Below, in pieces: positions 28,783-37,054 of a DNA stretch of 64,000 nt (positions within the stretch are counted from its first letter, which is position 1; each line of letters begins with the position of its first letter). The notes under the pieces were generated by a model that made no database searches, was not told where the DNA came from, and saw only the letters and a list, made by a program, of their open reading frames with translations. Location of the stretch: positions 62,001-126,000 of the forward strand of contig CAWELH010000010.1 of the NCBI GenBank assembly GCA_963809925.1. Direction: 5' to 3'. A program made the position numbers and the translations under genes. Source of the DNA: DASQZK01 sp963809925. GTDB taxonomy: Bacteria; Bacteroidota; Bacteroidia; Bacteroidales; GCA-2748055.

Positions 28783-30669
28783 ATGAAAAAAGTTTACAAT
28801 TTATTTGCTCTGTTCGCAATGTTGTTTGCGTTTGCAAGCATCAGTGCACAGAACACGTTTTTCCAGGAAACGTTGGGTGATGGTGATGGCTACTGGAAGG
28901 ATGTGGAAAGTGCTTTCACAAAGTACGATAATGCTGCGGCTTTCGCTTTCGACACCATTGGAATTTTTATCAGAAACGGTGTTCCTTCAACCAACTATGC
29001 TGATGCTTCAGGCGGCAATTATTTTGACATGGAAGGCCATTTTAACTGGGATGGTGTAACAGCCAAAGCTGATACAGTTTTATTAAAGGTGAATACCAGC
29101 AGTATGGGGAATGTTCAGCTTCATTTCGGACTGTTTAATAACACCGGATGGACTGGAATAAGATATCATGCCGTTACAATTGAGTATAGTACCAATGCTA
29201 TGGACTGGACAACGATGGGTCACACTACCACAGCACAGGATACTTTCCCGGGATCGAGCTATTGGGGCTGGGTTTCGCTTACTGATGTATTACCTTCAGC
29301 GAACAATCTCTATATAATGTTCATTAATGCTGGCGAAAACCCGCATGAATATTATCTTGATGATATTACCCTTACGGGTATTTCGAACGATGCAAAACTC
29401 TCAGATCTTCAGGTTGACGGAACTACGATCGAAGGATTTTCCGCAAATACTACTTTTTACAGGTATTATATTCCTGAAGGATCAACGGATGTACCTGAAG
29501 TGACAGCTACACCAAACGATCCGGAAGCAACTTCTGAAGTTACACCTGCTGCTGAAGTCCCAGGCACTACCTCAGTTATGGTGACTGCGCCCGACGGCGT
29601 TACGACATGGGAATACAAAGTCGAATTCCTGTATCCTATTATCCTTGGATCCGAGGTGATTCTTCAGGAAACATTTGGTGATGGAAATATTGTCGCAACA
29701 GCTGCAAGTTCATATGGATCCTATTCCGGTACCGAAACCTGGAGTGACGATCTGGTAACCATCAGGCCCAGCGCTACACCTTCTAATGGTTATGCCGAAG
29801 CCTCAGGGGAATCGTCACTGGCAATAGGTCCGTTTAACTCAGGAAGTGATACCGTTACCATGATGGGTATCAATACTGCCGGCTATAAAAATGTGCACAT
29901 ATCCTTTGGATTCTGGAATAATACAGGATGGCCAGGTATTCGTAATCATACTTTTAACATGACCTATTCAACAGATGGTGAAAACTGGACAACCATTGAC
30001 AAGAACTTTACCGCTCCTCCCACTGCTTTCCCGGCAAATAATGTCTGGGCATGGGTTAGTTTAGGTGAAGAATTACCAGCAGCCGAAGATCTGCAGATCC
30101 ATCTTTGGAATCCGGATGTAAACCACTCATGGTTTATCGATGATATCACCATCACAGGTGACATGCTTTCCAGCGATGCAACACTCTCCGGAATCATGAT
30201 TAATGGTACAGCACTCGATGGATTCGATGCTGCAACGATGACGTACGATGTTCAAATCCCTGGTGGTGCCCTTCCGACCATTGAAGCAGAAGTGGCCAAT
30301 GAATTTGCCGCTGCTGAGGTAAGCCTTCCCGATATGGTTCCCGGAACGGCTACAATCACAGTAACTGCTGAAGACGGCTCATCACAGGAGTATACGCTCA
30401 ACCTTGAATTCGCTACTTCCGTTGAGCAGCATGCCGGCTTCGCCCGCATATATCCCAATCCTGTAGTTGATGTACTAAGGATAAATGCAGTTAAGGACAT
30501 GCGTTCTGTTGAAGTACTCTCCGTAACCGGTAAAGTACTCTTGAGATCCGAACTTAACGGTGCCAAAGAGGTTAATCTTAACCTTTCCACGCTCTCCAAA
30601 GGTCTCTATATCGTCAGAATGACCGATACCGATGCTGAAATTCACGTTACCAGGATTGTGAAAAGGTAA
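28783..30669 (+). CDS. T9SS-secreted protein with duplicated jelly-roll plus sandwich modules
   Basis: A longer frame opens at 28696, inside the terminator hairpin; the methionine at 28783 begins a good signal peptide (MKKVYNLFALF... SISAQ), giving 628 residues. The mature part is a duplication: a roughly 200-residue jelly-roll (FQETLGDGDGYW / LQETFGDGNIV, shared FGxWNNTGWxGIR.H and YYLDDITLTG / WFIDDITITG) followed by a cadherin-like sandwich (AKLSDLQVDGT / ATLSGIMINGT), then a type A T9SS domain from about 545. No catalytic motif is seen; a surface glycan-binding protein of this locus is the most likely role. Confidence 0.8.
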   Translation: MKKVYNLFALFAMLFAFASISAQNTFFQETLGDGDGYWKDVESAFTKYDNAAAFAFDTIGIFIRNGVPSTNYADASGGNYFDMEGHFNWDGVTAKADTVLLKVNTSSMGNVQLHFGLFNNTGWTGIRYHAVTIEYSTNAMDWTTMGHTTTAQDTFPGSSYWGWVSLTDVLPSANNLYIMFINAGENPHEYYLDDITLTGISNDAKLSDLQVDGTTIEGFSANTTFYRYYIPEGSTDVPEVTATPNDPEATSEVTPAAEVPGTTSVMVTAPDGVTTWEYKVEFLYPIILGSEVILQETFGDGNIVATAASSYGSYSGTETWSDDLVTIRPSATPSNGYAEASGESSLAIGPFNSGSDTVTMMGINTAGYKNVHISFGFWNNTGWPGIRNHTFNMTYSTDGENWTTIDKNFTAPPTAFPANNVWAWVSLGEELPAAEDLQIHLWNPDVNHSWFIDDITITGDMLSSDATLSGIMINGTALDGFDAATMTYDVQIPGGALPTIEAEVANEFAAAEVSLPDMVPGTATITVTAEDGSSQEYTLNLEFATSVEQHAGFARIYPNPVVDVLRINAVKDMRSVEVLSVTGKVLLRSELNGAKEVNLNLSTLSKGLYIVRMTDTDAEIHVTRIVKR

Positions 30670-30705
30670 GTGACTTTACAAATAATAGTATCTTCTTAAA
30701 AATTG

Positions 30706-30734
30706 GCTGCCTCCCTTGTGAGGCAGCTTTTTTT
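30706..30734 (+). terminator. Terminator at the end of the polysaccharide locus
   Basis: An 8-bp stem (30706-30713 with 30720-30727) with a 6-nt loop is followed by seven T. It lies 37 nt after the T9SS protein stop. Nothing else is seen between it and the permease start at 30932. Confidence 0.88.
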
Positions 30735-30931
30735 ATATGCAGAGAATACAAAGGTGGAATTGCGATCTGATGAAGAGGATGTTCATCGACATGACCTCTT
30801 CCGGTCGGCAGTTTCCTTTCACCTTCCACCCGTTTCCTGCCTGAAATTTTTTCCGAAAAAAAAGAAAAAAATAGTTATCATTGTAATCCAATGCCTAACC
30901 AACCAGATTACTTAACTTATTAAGATTTCGA

Positions 30932-32305
30932 ATGAGTTCTTCCACTATTGCTCAAAAACTCGACAAACTCTATGAATTCGACAGGGAGCCGGTAAGTGCC
31001 AATAAGCTGCAAAATATCGGTAATTTCCTGGGGATGTTTGCCGGTGAACATGTTGCCGGGACTGAATTTGTCATAGGAATGCTATTTGTCGCTCATGGTG
31101 TAAGCGTTACCGATATGTTTATCGGCGGCCTGATCGGCAATATCCTGGCTATTTTAAGCTGGGCATTTATCACAGCCCCCATTGCGGTAAAACTACGATT
31201 GTCACTGTACTGGCAGTTGAAGAAAATTACCGGGTCATCCCTGGTGTTTATCTATAACATTGTCAATGCGCTGATGTTCTGTTTTCTTGCAGGAGCAATG
31301 GTGGCGGTATCCGCAACCGCTGTTGGTATTCCCTTTCATATAAGGATGCCGATCCTCACCGATATGTTCCCAAACAGTCTGGGATGGGTTATTACCGTAT
31401 TTGGCGTAGGTGCCGTGATCACGACGATGGCGATCCTTGGCTTCGATGCCCTGGCTCGCTTTGCAAAGGTTTCTGCTCCCTGGATGTTTCTCATTTTCGT
31501 CGCCGCTGCCTTCGCCGTGCTTCCCAAACTGGGCGTAACATTTGGATCCGGAAATTTCTGGGAAGTGGCGCGTGACAAAATCTGGACCGGAGTGGCAAGC
31601 CGCGGACAGTCTCAATTTACCATCTGGCATGTGATCTTTTTTACCTGGCTGGCAAATGCAGCTATGCACCTGGGTATGTCCGACCTCTCAATCTTCAGGT
31701 ATGCAAAGAAATGGTATTATGGTTTTGCCTCTGCCATTGGGATGTTTCTCGGGCACTATATTGCATGGATCGCTTCAGGTATACTATACGCAGCTGCAAA
31801 CAGTGATGCACCTGGTGTGGTGGCCTTCCAGGCTGTCGGTATCGCCGGTGCCGTCACGGTGGTCATCGCCGGATGGACAACAGCCAATCCGACACTCTAC
31901 AGGGCCGGACTTGCCCTGCAGGTTGCATCTCCCAACTGGCAGCGGTGGAAGGTGACTCTGTTTGCCGGACTGATAACGACCATAGCCGCATTATTCCCGG
32001 CACTAGTAATGAGACTTCTTGATTTTGTTGCGTTGTACGGTCTTATCCTCATCCCCATGGGAGGGGTGATCTTTGCCGACTATTACATACTGCCCAGAGT
32101 GAAATTGATCTCATTTTATGCCGAAGTAAAGTCGATACGTTTTAATTTAGCCGCGGGATACACATGGTTCTTTCTGCTTGCTGCAGCCTTGTTCAGCCAC
32201 TGGTACTTTCACGTGGAATTATATTTTCTCCCTGTTCCCACATGGGTGCTCTCCATCATTCTTTATGTTGTACTAAGTAAACTATACCAGAAAAATGGCC
32301 GATAA
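30932..32305 (+). CDS. NCS1-type (purine/cytosine permease-like) transporter
   Basis: The 457-residue protein has about twelve hydrophobic helices and the early motif NIGNFLGMFAGEHVAGTEFVIG, in the position of the substrate and sodium-site helices of nucleobase-cation symporters. In Bacteroidota, permeases of this branch often sit with sugar or polyol genes rather than nucleobase genes. Here it precedes a tiny membrane protein (11-nt overlap), a Zn polyol dehydrogenase and a transaldolase-isomerase-kinase group, so the substrate is more likely a small polyol or sugar derivative than cytosine. That is inference from neighbours. Confidence 0.75.
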   Translation: MSSSTIAQKLDKLYEFDREPVSANKLQNIGNFLGMFAGEHVAGTEFVIGMLFVAHGVSVTDMFIGGLIGNILAILSWAFITAPIAVKLRLSLYWQLKKITGSSLVFIYNIVNALMFCFLAGAMVAVSATAVGIPFHIRMPILTDMFPNSLGWVITVFGVGAVITTMAILGFDALARFAKVSAPWMFLIFVAAAFAVLPKLGVTFGSGNFWEVARDKIWTGVASRGQSQFTIWHVIFFTWLANAAMHLGMSDLSIFRYAKKWYYGFASAIGMFLGHYIAWIASGILYAAANSDAPGVVAFQAVGIAGAVTVVIAGWTTANPTLYRAGLALQVASPNWQRWKVTLFAGLITTIAALFPALVMRLLDFVALYGLILIPMGGVIFADYYILPRVKLISFYAEVKSIRFNLAAGYTWFFLLAAALFSHWYFHVELYFLPVPTWVLSIILYVVLSKLYQKNGR

Positions 32306-32504
32306 GAATATCATAGTGAAAGTCGTCATAAGGGTACTGGCTATCGCCGGACTTATTTTGACCATCCTGCCTTCCTTACTGCATTTCGGCGGAGTAATGG
32401 AGCTACCTGCTGTTCATACATGGATGGCCATTGGTATGGTCGTCTGGTTTCTCACCGGCTCATTCTGGCTGGGGAAGAAAACAAAGGATAATCCTGAGTC
32501 ATAA
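32295..32504 (+). CDS. Two-helix small membrane protein, transporter partner
   Basis: The 69-residue protein overlaps the permease by 11 nt. It has two hydrophobic helices (about 8-28 and 42-60) joined by FGGVMELPAVHTW, and a basic charged C-terminus. The overlap and the terminator directly behind it make it a permease operon member. Small two-helix partners are known for some sodium symporters of other families (YhdT with PanF), so an accessory subunit is a reasonable guess. No family is recognised with certainty. Confidence 0.75.
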   Translation: MADKNIIVKVVIRVLAIAGLILTILPSLLHFGGVMELPAVHTWMAIGMVVWFLTGSFWLGKKTKDNPES

Positions 32505-32511
32505 AAACGGA

Positions 32512-32560
32512 ATGGATCCTTTACCTCTTCTGTCAGAAGGGTCAAAGGATCCATCCTTTT
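32512..32560 (+). terminator. Terminator after the permease pair
   Basis: A long stem of about 19 bp with small mismatches (ATGGATCCTTT with AAAGGATCCAT outside, CTTCT with AGAAG inside) ends in CCTTTT. It separates the plus-strand permease pair from the convergent dehydrogenase gene. Confidence 0.8.
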
Positions 32561-32624
32561 AATACTTCATAATATTTTCCTGCAGTACAAAATGCAGTCC
32601 GATCAGGACTCACATTTTCATGAA

Positions 32625-33662
32625 CTAATCAAAATCGATCATGGCTTTCATTACACCATCTTTGTATCCGGTGACAAGGTCGAAGGCTGCCTTGGTATCA
32701 TCAAATTTGTAGCGATGTGTCGGCATAAGGCTGACATCGACGGTACCGTTTTCCATCATTTCCAGTGATTTTTCAACGCAATTATTTTGACGTCGGACAT
32801 TACGGACAGTAATTTCTTTATGTCTCATCTTATCAACGCTGAATGACCAGCGGTCGAATTCAGGTATGCCAATAATCATTAGCTTTCCTCCAGGTTTGAG
32901 CATGTCGATAGCCTGATCAATGGCTTCCTGCTTACCACAGCATTCAAAAACGACATCCAACAGAAGGGGCTCTGCGTTCCTGACCTCACTAACCACATCT
33001 GATTCATCCGGATTACCTGTCCATAAAGCACCCGCTTTTTTTGCAAGGTCAAGCCTGTCATTAATTTTGTCGGTCACATATATTTTTTCTGCACCTTCAG
33101 CAATCGCTGGTAAAAGAACGCTCATTCCGATAGGTCCGAAACCCAGTATGCCCACTTTGGCACCTTTCATTGGGATAGATTCCTTTACGGCATAAACTCC
33201 AATAGAAAGGGGTTCGGAAATGGCTGCCTGGTCGTAGCTAAGTTTATCTGAGATGGGAATGCAGCTGGTTTCAGGCATTACAATATATTCTGAAAGGCAT
33301 CCGTCGGCCTGACCAGGACAGCCCAGGAATTTAAGTTTGCGACAGGTATGCGGCCTTCCGGCAAGACATTGGTCGCATTCCCAACAAGGCATTGCGGGTT
33401 CGATCGCTATCCGGTCGCCAGGCTTCACACTGGTTACCGACCTACCGACCTTAACGACCTGCCCTGCACCTTCATGCCCAACAGGAAATGGATAACTTAC
33501 TACCTGTGAACCGATTTTTCCGGTTGTATAATAATGTACATCTGAACCACAGACACCAAGGGTTTTCATTTTTATTAAAACATCGGTATCGTTCACGATC
33601 ATCGGATCAGGGATTTCCCTCATTTCCATCTGTCTTATACCGGTTAGCATCATTGCTTTCAT
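32625..33662 (-). CDS. Zn-dependent sorbitol/polyol dehydrogenase family (MDR)
   Basis: The frame opens at 33722, but MKAMMLTG at 33662 is the natural MDR start, giving 345 residues. Catalytic zinc ligands are C38 (GVCGSD), H63 and E64 (GHE); structural zinc cysteines are C93, C96, C99 and C107. A Rossmann GILGFGPIGMS follows near residue 170. The GSDVHYYTTGKIG stretch is typical of sorbitol (L-iditol) dehydrogenases. It oxidises a polyol to a ketose with NAD. It is convergent with the permease and divergent from the transaldolase gene, fitting a polyol uptake and catabolism group. Confidence 0.88.
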   Translation of the reverse strand: MKAMMLTGIRQMEMREIPDPMIVNDTDVLIKMKTLGVCGSDVHYYTTGKIGSQVVSYPFPVGHEGAGQVVKVGRSVTSVKPGDRIAIEPAMPCWECDQCLAGRPHTCRKLKFLGCPGQADGCLSEYIVMPETSCIPISDKLSYDQAAISEPLSIGVYAVKESIPMKGAKVGILGFGPIGMSVLLPAIAEGAEKIYVTDKINDRLDLAKKAGALWTGNPDESDVVSEVRNAEPLLLDVVFECCGKQEAIDQAIDMLKPGGKLMIIGIPEFDRWSFSVDKMRHKEITVRNVRRQNNCVEKSLEMMENGTVDVSLMPTHRYKFDDTKAAFDLVTGYKDGVMKAMIDFD

Positions 33663-33745
33663 ATCATTTTCGGGTTTATTATTAAAACATAAAGATAATT
33701 CAATGCACCAAATAATAACCAACAGACGTTCTTAAAATATTGTTT

Positions 33746-33753
33746 AAATTTGA
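33746..33753 (+). promoter_or_regulatory. -7 element of the transaldolase operon
   Basis: TAAATTTG matches TAnnTTTG. A clear TTTG upstream is missing (TTCT near 33730). The start site would lie about 90 nt before the transaldolase ATG at 33852, leaving room for a leader. Confidence 0.4.
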
Positions 33754-33851
33754 GCCGTTAACAGGGTGGGCCTGACTCGGCCATTGTGTTGTTTGATTTT
33801 TACTGGCAGGTCTGCCTAAACGAAAATAATTGCCTAAAGCCTTATCTGTAC

Positions 33852-34808
33852 ATGAATCTACTTGAGCAATTAAAACAATTTACCACCGTAGTTGCCGATA
33901 CCGGCGATTTTAGTGGTATCAAAGTTTACCGGCCACAGGATGCCACTACAAATCCGTCACTCTTGTATGCCGCAGCACAAAAGGCTGATTACAAGTCTCT
34001 AGTTGACGACGCACTTGACGTTGGGAAAAACGGTTCGCACGATTCTGCCCAAAAGGTAGATGAAGCGATTGACCGTCTGGCTGTAAACTTTGGGATGGAA
34101 ATCCTGAAGATTGTTCCTGGAAGGGTTTCGACGGAAGTGGATGCGGGACTTTCATTCAATACCGAAGCGACGCTGAGAAAAGCAAGGAAACTTATTTCAA
34201 TGTATGAGGAAAGGGGTATTGGCAGGCAGCGTATTCTTATTAAAATTGCCAGCACCTGGGAGGGTATCAAAGCAGCGGAAATTCTTGAGAAAGAAGGCAT
34301 ACATTGTAATCTCACACTCTTGTTCAGTAAAGCCCAGGCCATTGCCTGTGCCGATGCCGGCGTACAACTGATCTCACCTTTCGTTGGAAGGATATATGAC
34401 TGGTATCTGAAGGACCGCGGTGTGACTCATATCCCTGCCACTGAAGATCCGGGTGTAATTTCGGTAAAATTTATCTACGACTATTATAAAAAATTTGGAT
34501 ATAAGACCGAGGTCATGGGCGCAAGTTTCAGAAATACCGGGCAGATCATTGCGCTGGCGGGCTGCGATCTTCTGACAATTTCACCGCCGTTGCTCTCAGA
34601 ACTTTCGGGCACAGAAGGTCATCTAGTGAAACAGCTCGATGCAGAAAAAGCTTCCAGGGCTAACCTTGAAGAAATACATCCCAGTGAGGATGTCTTCCGG
34701 TGGATGCACAATGAAGACCCCATGGCCACAGAAAAACTGGCCGAAGGTATCCGTAAATTTAATTCCGACCTTCTCAGGTTAAAAGAACTACTATATTCAA
34801 TGTTTTAA
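33852..34808 (+). CDS. tal: Transaldolase
   Basis: The frame opens at 33786, but the methionine at 33852 gives 318 residues and aligns with TalB-type transaldolases (317 residues). DATTNPSLL lies near residue 30 and the Schiff-base lysine is K131 in RILIKIAST. FGYKTEVMGASFRN follows. It moves a dihydroxyacetone unit between sedoheptulose 7-phosphate and erythrose 4-phosphate/fructose 6-phosphate in the cytoplasm. It is the first gene of a tight group with SIS isomerase, isochorismatase-like hydrolase and PfkB kinase, which suggests service to one sugar pathway. Confidence 0.96.
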   Translation: MNLLEQLKQFTTVVADTGDFSGIKVYRPQDATTNPSLLYAAAQKADYKSLVDDALDVGKNGSHDSAQKVDEAIDRLAVNFGMEILKIVPGRVSTEVDAGLSFNTEATLRKARKLISMYEERGIGRQRILIKIASTWEGIKAAEILEKEGIHCNLTLLFSKAQAIACADAGVQLISPFVGRIYDWYLKDRGVTHIPATEDPGVISVKFIYDYYKKFGYKTEVMGASFRNTGQIIALAGCDLLTISPPLLSELSGTEGHLVKQLDAEKASRANLEEIHPSEDVFRWMHNEDPMATEKLAEGIRKFNSDLLRLKELLYSMF

Positions 34809-34824
34809 TTTATACCTTAGAACA

Positions 34825-35442
34825 ATGTTAGAGGAAATTGAAGAACTTTTAAAGAGAGAGGCTGAAGCAGTGATGCATATCCCTGCAACCGGTGAGTTTC
34901 TCCATGCCGTTGAACTTATCTATGAATGTGTCCATGAAAACGGGGGTAGGGTAATTGCCAGCGGGATGGGGAAGGCCGGGCAGATCGCCGAAAATATTGC
35001 GACAACATTCAGTTCTACCGGAACGCCGGCCACATTTTTGCATCCTAGTGAGGCGCAACATGGAGATCTTGGTATAATGCGTGAAAACGACATACTTCTT
35101 GTCCTTTCTAATTCCGGGAGAACAAGGGAAATCGTTGAACTTGTTTCACTTACCCACAACCTCTTTGATAAGATTCCGGTCATCGTCATTACCGGAAATC
35201 CGGAAGGTAATCTTCCTAATATCGCGGATGTAACCATTTACACCGGGAATCCCGCAGAGGTTTGCCCTCTGGGTCTAACTCCAACAACATCAACAACGAC
35301 GATGACCGTGATCGGTGATGTTTTGGTGGTTTTACTGATGAAGAAAATAAAGTTTACGGCCATGGATTATGCCAAACGACATCATGGTGGCTATCTTGGG
35401 GATAAATCCCGAAATCAGGCAAATAATCATGAGAATTCGTAA
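34825..35442 (+). CDS. SIS-domain sugar phosphate isomerase, KdsD-like without CBS domains
   Basis: The 205-residue protein is one SIS domain. ASGMGKAGQIAENIA, HPSEAQHGDLG, LSNSGRT and the CPLGLTPTTSTT plus DYAKRHHGG endings match D-arabinose 5-phosphate isomerases (KdsD/GutQ) rather than 6-phospho-3-hexuloisomerases. KdsD normally has two C-terminal CBS domains (about 325 residues); they are missing here, as in some anaerobe A5P isomerases. It interconverts ribulose 5-phosphate and arabinose 5-phosphate, or a related pair. It starts 16 nt after transaldolase and overlaps the next gene by 14 nt. Confidence 0.85.
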   Translation: MLEEIEELLKREAEAVMHIPATGEFLHAVELIYECVHENGGRVIASGMGKAGQIAENIATTFSSTGTPATFLHPSEAQHGDLGIMRENDILLVLSNSGRTREIVELVSLTHNLFDKIPVIVITGNPEGNLPNIADVTIYTGNPAEVCPLGLTPTTSTTTMTVIGDVLVVLLMKKIKFTAMDYAKRHHGGYLGDKSRNQANNHENS

Positions 35443-35971
35443 AGAACATTCTGCAGGACTTATCATAGATATACAGGAAAGACTTTTTCCGAGTATACAG
35501 GAGAATGACCTGCTTTTTAAAAATACAATGCTACTGATCACAGGGTTACAAATCCTTGATATTCCTGTATTAGCCTCCGAACAGTATACCCAAGGACTGG
35601 GATTTACCGTCACGGAAATACGGAACATGTTTGAACCCGCACTGATATACGAAAAAACAGCTTTTTCCTGTTGTGACGATCCCGGCATCCAGGCCAGTCT
35701 GAAAAATCTCCATCGGAAAAATATCATCATCGCTGGCATAGAAGCTCATGTTTGTGTTTTGCAGACAACCGTGGATCTGTTGGAGAACGGATACCTTCCT
35801 GTGATCGTGGAGGACTGTATAGCTTCAAGGAAAAAAGTTGACAAGAGCATTGCAATTGAAAGAATGAGACAGGAGGGAGCCCTGATCACTTCTTACGAAT
35901 CAATATTGTTTGAACTGGCCAGAGTGAGCGGCACTGAGCAATTTAAAGCGATCTCTAAACTGGTAAAATAA
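35429..35971 (+). CDS. Isochorismatase-family hydrolase
   Basis: The frame opens at 35369, but ATG 35429 gives the natural start (MRIRKEHSAGLIIDIQERL) and 180 residues. The family pattern is present: DIQ with the catalytic aspartate near residue 14, a lysine in EKTAFSC near 80, and IAGIEAHVCVLQTTVDL with the catalytic-position cysteine near 115. It resembles YcaC-type hydrolases of unknown substrate. It overlaps the SIS gene by 14 nt and precedes the kinase by 8 nt, so it belongs to the operon, though its link to sugar metabolism is unclear. Confidence 0.85.
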   Translation: MRIRKEHSAGLIIDIQERLFPSIQENDLLFKNTMLLITGLQILDIPVLASEQYTQGLGFTVTEIRNMFEPALIYEKTAFSCCDDPGIQASLKNLHRKNIIIAGIEAHVCVLQTTVDLLENGYLPVIVEDCIASRKKVDKSIAIERMRQEGALITSYESILFELARVSGTEQFKAISKLVK

Positions 35972-35979
35972 ACCCGCAT

Positions 35980-36900
35980 ATGTCAATCGTTTACGCAGTC
36001 GGTGAAACACTTCTGGATATCATCTTCAGGGATAAAAAACCGGTATCAGCAACTCCTGGAGGGTCAATGTTGAATACAGCAGTCAGTCTTGGCCGAATGG
36101 GCTGCAATGTGAGTTTCATCAGTGATTATGGCCGGGATATGACAGGAGATCTTATTGACAGTTTCCTGGAGGAAAATAGGGTGGATAGAGGGTTTGTTAA
36201 GCGATATGCCCACCACAAGTCAGGTCTGGCACTTGCCTACCTTAACGATGTGAATGATGCCTCCTATGAATTTTATAAAGATTTTCCCGAAAAAAGAATG
36301 GAAGACGTCGTCATCCCTTTTCAGAAGGATGATATCCTGCTTTTTGGAAGTTTCTTTGCACTGACCGATAATGTACGAAGCGCCCTTATCCGTTTTCTGA
36401 CATCAGCAAAGGAATCCGGAAGCCTCATTATGTACGATCCAAATTTCAGAATACCTCACCTCCATGATCTCGAACATCTGAGACCCATTATCATTGAAAA
36501 CATACATTTTGCCGATATTGTAAGAGGCTCTGATGAAGATTTCAGGCTGATCTTTGGTGTCTCTGATGCGTTGAGCGCCTACCGGAAAGTCAAAGAATTT
36601 GGATGCAGCATTCTGGTGTATACCGCCAATAAAAACGGCGTCGATATCATAACGCCTGAACAAAGTGTACATCTCGATATTCCCCGGTTAAATGTGGTAA
36701 GCACTATTGGTGCAGGAGATAATTTTAACGCAGGACTCCTCTATTCCTTTCTTTCACATAAGTATTCCGCAGAGAAAATCCTTCATCTTACCGATAATGA
36801 GTGGAGGAAGGCCGGTGATACAGGAATAAAATTTGCATCGGATGTCTGCATGCATTATGAAAATTATATCTCAGAAGAATTCCGAATGTCCGGAATTTAA
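35980..36900 (+). CDS. PfkB-family sugar kinase (fructokinase-like)
   Basis: The 306-residue protein has the ribokinase fold signatures: N-terminal VGETLLD and GGSMLNTAVSLGRMG, and the anion-hole/base motif TIGAGDNFNAG with D247. DPNFR near residue 153 is typical of fructokinases and 2-keto-3-deoxygluconate kinases. It phosphorylates a sugar with ATP. With a polyol dehydrogenase and permease nearby, fructose or another ketose is the best guess. It is the last gene of the transaldolase operon; nothing is seen in the 150 bp after it. Confidence 0.9.
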   Translation: MSIVYAVGETLLDIIFRDKKPVSATPGGSMLNTAVSLGRMGCNVSFISDYGRDMTGDLIDSFLEENRVDRGFVKRYAHHKSGLALAYLNDVNDASYEFYKDFPEKRMEDVVIPFQKDDILLFGSFFALTDNVRSALIRFLTSAKESGSLIMYDPNFRIPHLHDLEHLRPIIIENIHFADIVRGSDEDFRLIFGVSDALSAYRKVKEFGCSILVYTANKNGVDIITPEQSVHLDIPRLNVVSTIGAGDNFNAGLLYSFLSHKYSAEKILHLTDNEWRKAGDTGIKFASDVCMHYENYISEEFRMSGI

Positions 36901-37054
36901 AATTTTAACATTCTTCAAATCCTATTTTAACTACCTTAATTTCTTGAGATTACAAAACACCAGGTACCTGAACATATTATCGGGTAAATATTTTTCTTCT
37001 CCATTTTTCAGACGTAACTTATAATCGTAACTTCAATCTGCTTCATGTAAAAAA

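Noticed and set aside
33662..33722. Longer start of the Zn dehydrogenase
   Set aside because: The extra 20 residues do not fit the family; the MDR start is at 33662.
33852..36900. Sulfoquinovose transaldolase pathway
   Set aside because: The transaldolase is an ordinary TalB type (K131, DATTNPSLL) and no sulfoquinovosidase or sulfolactaldehyde gene is present.
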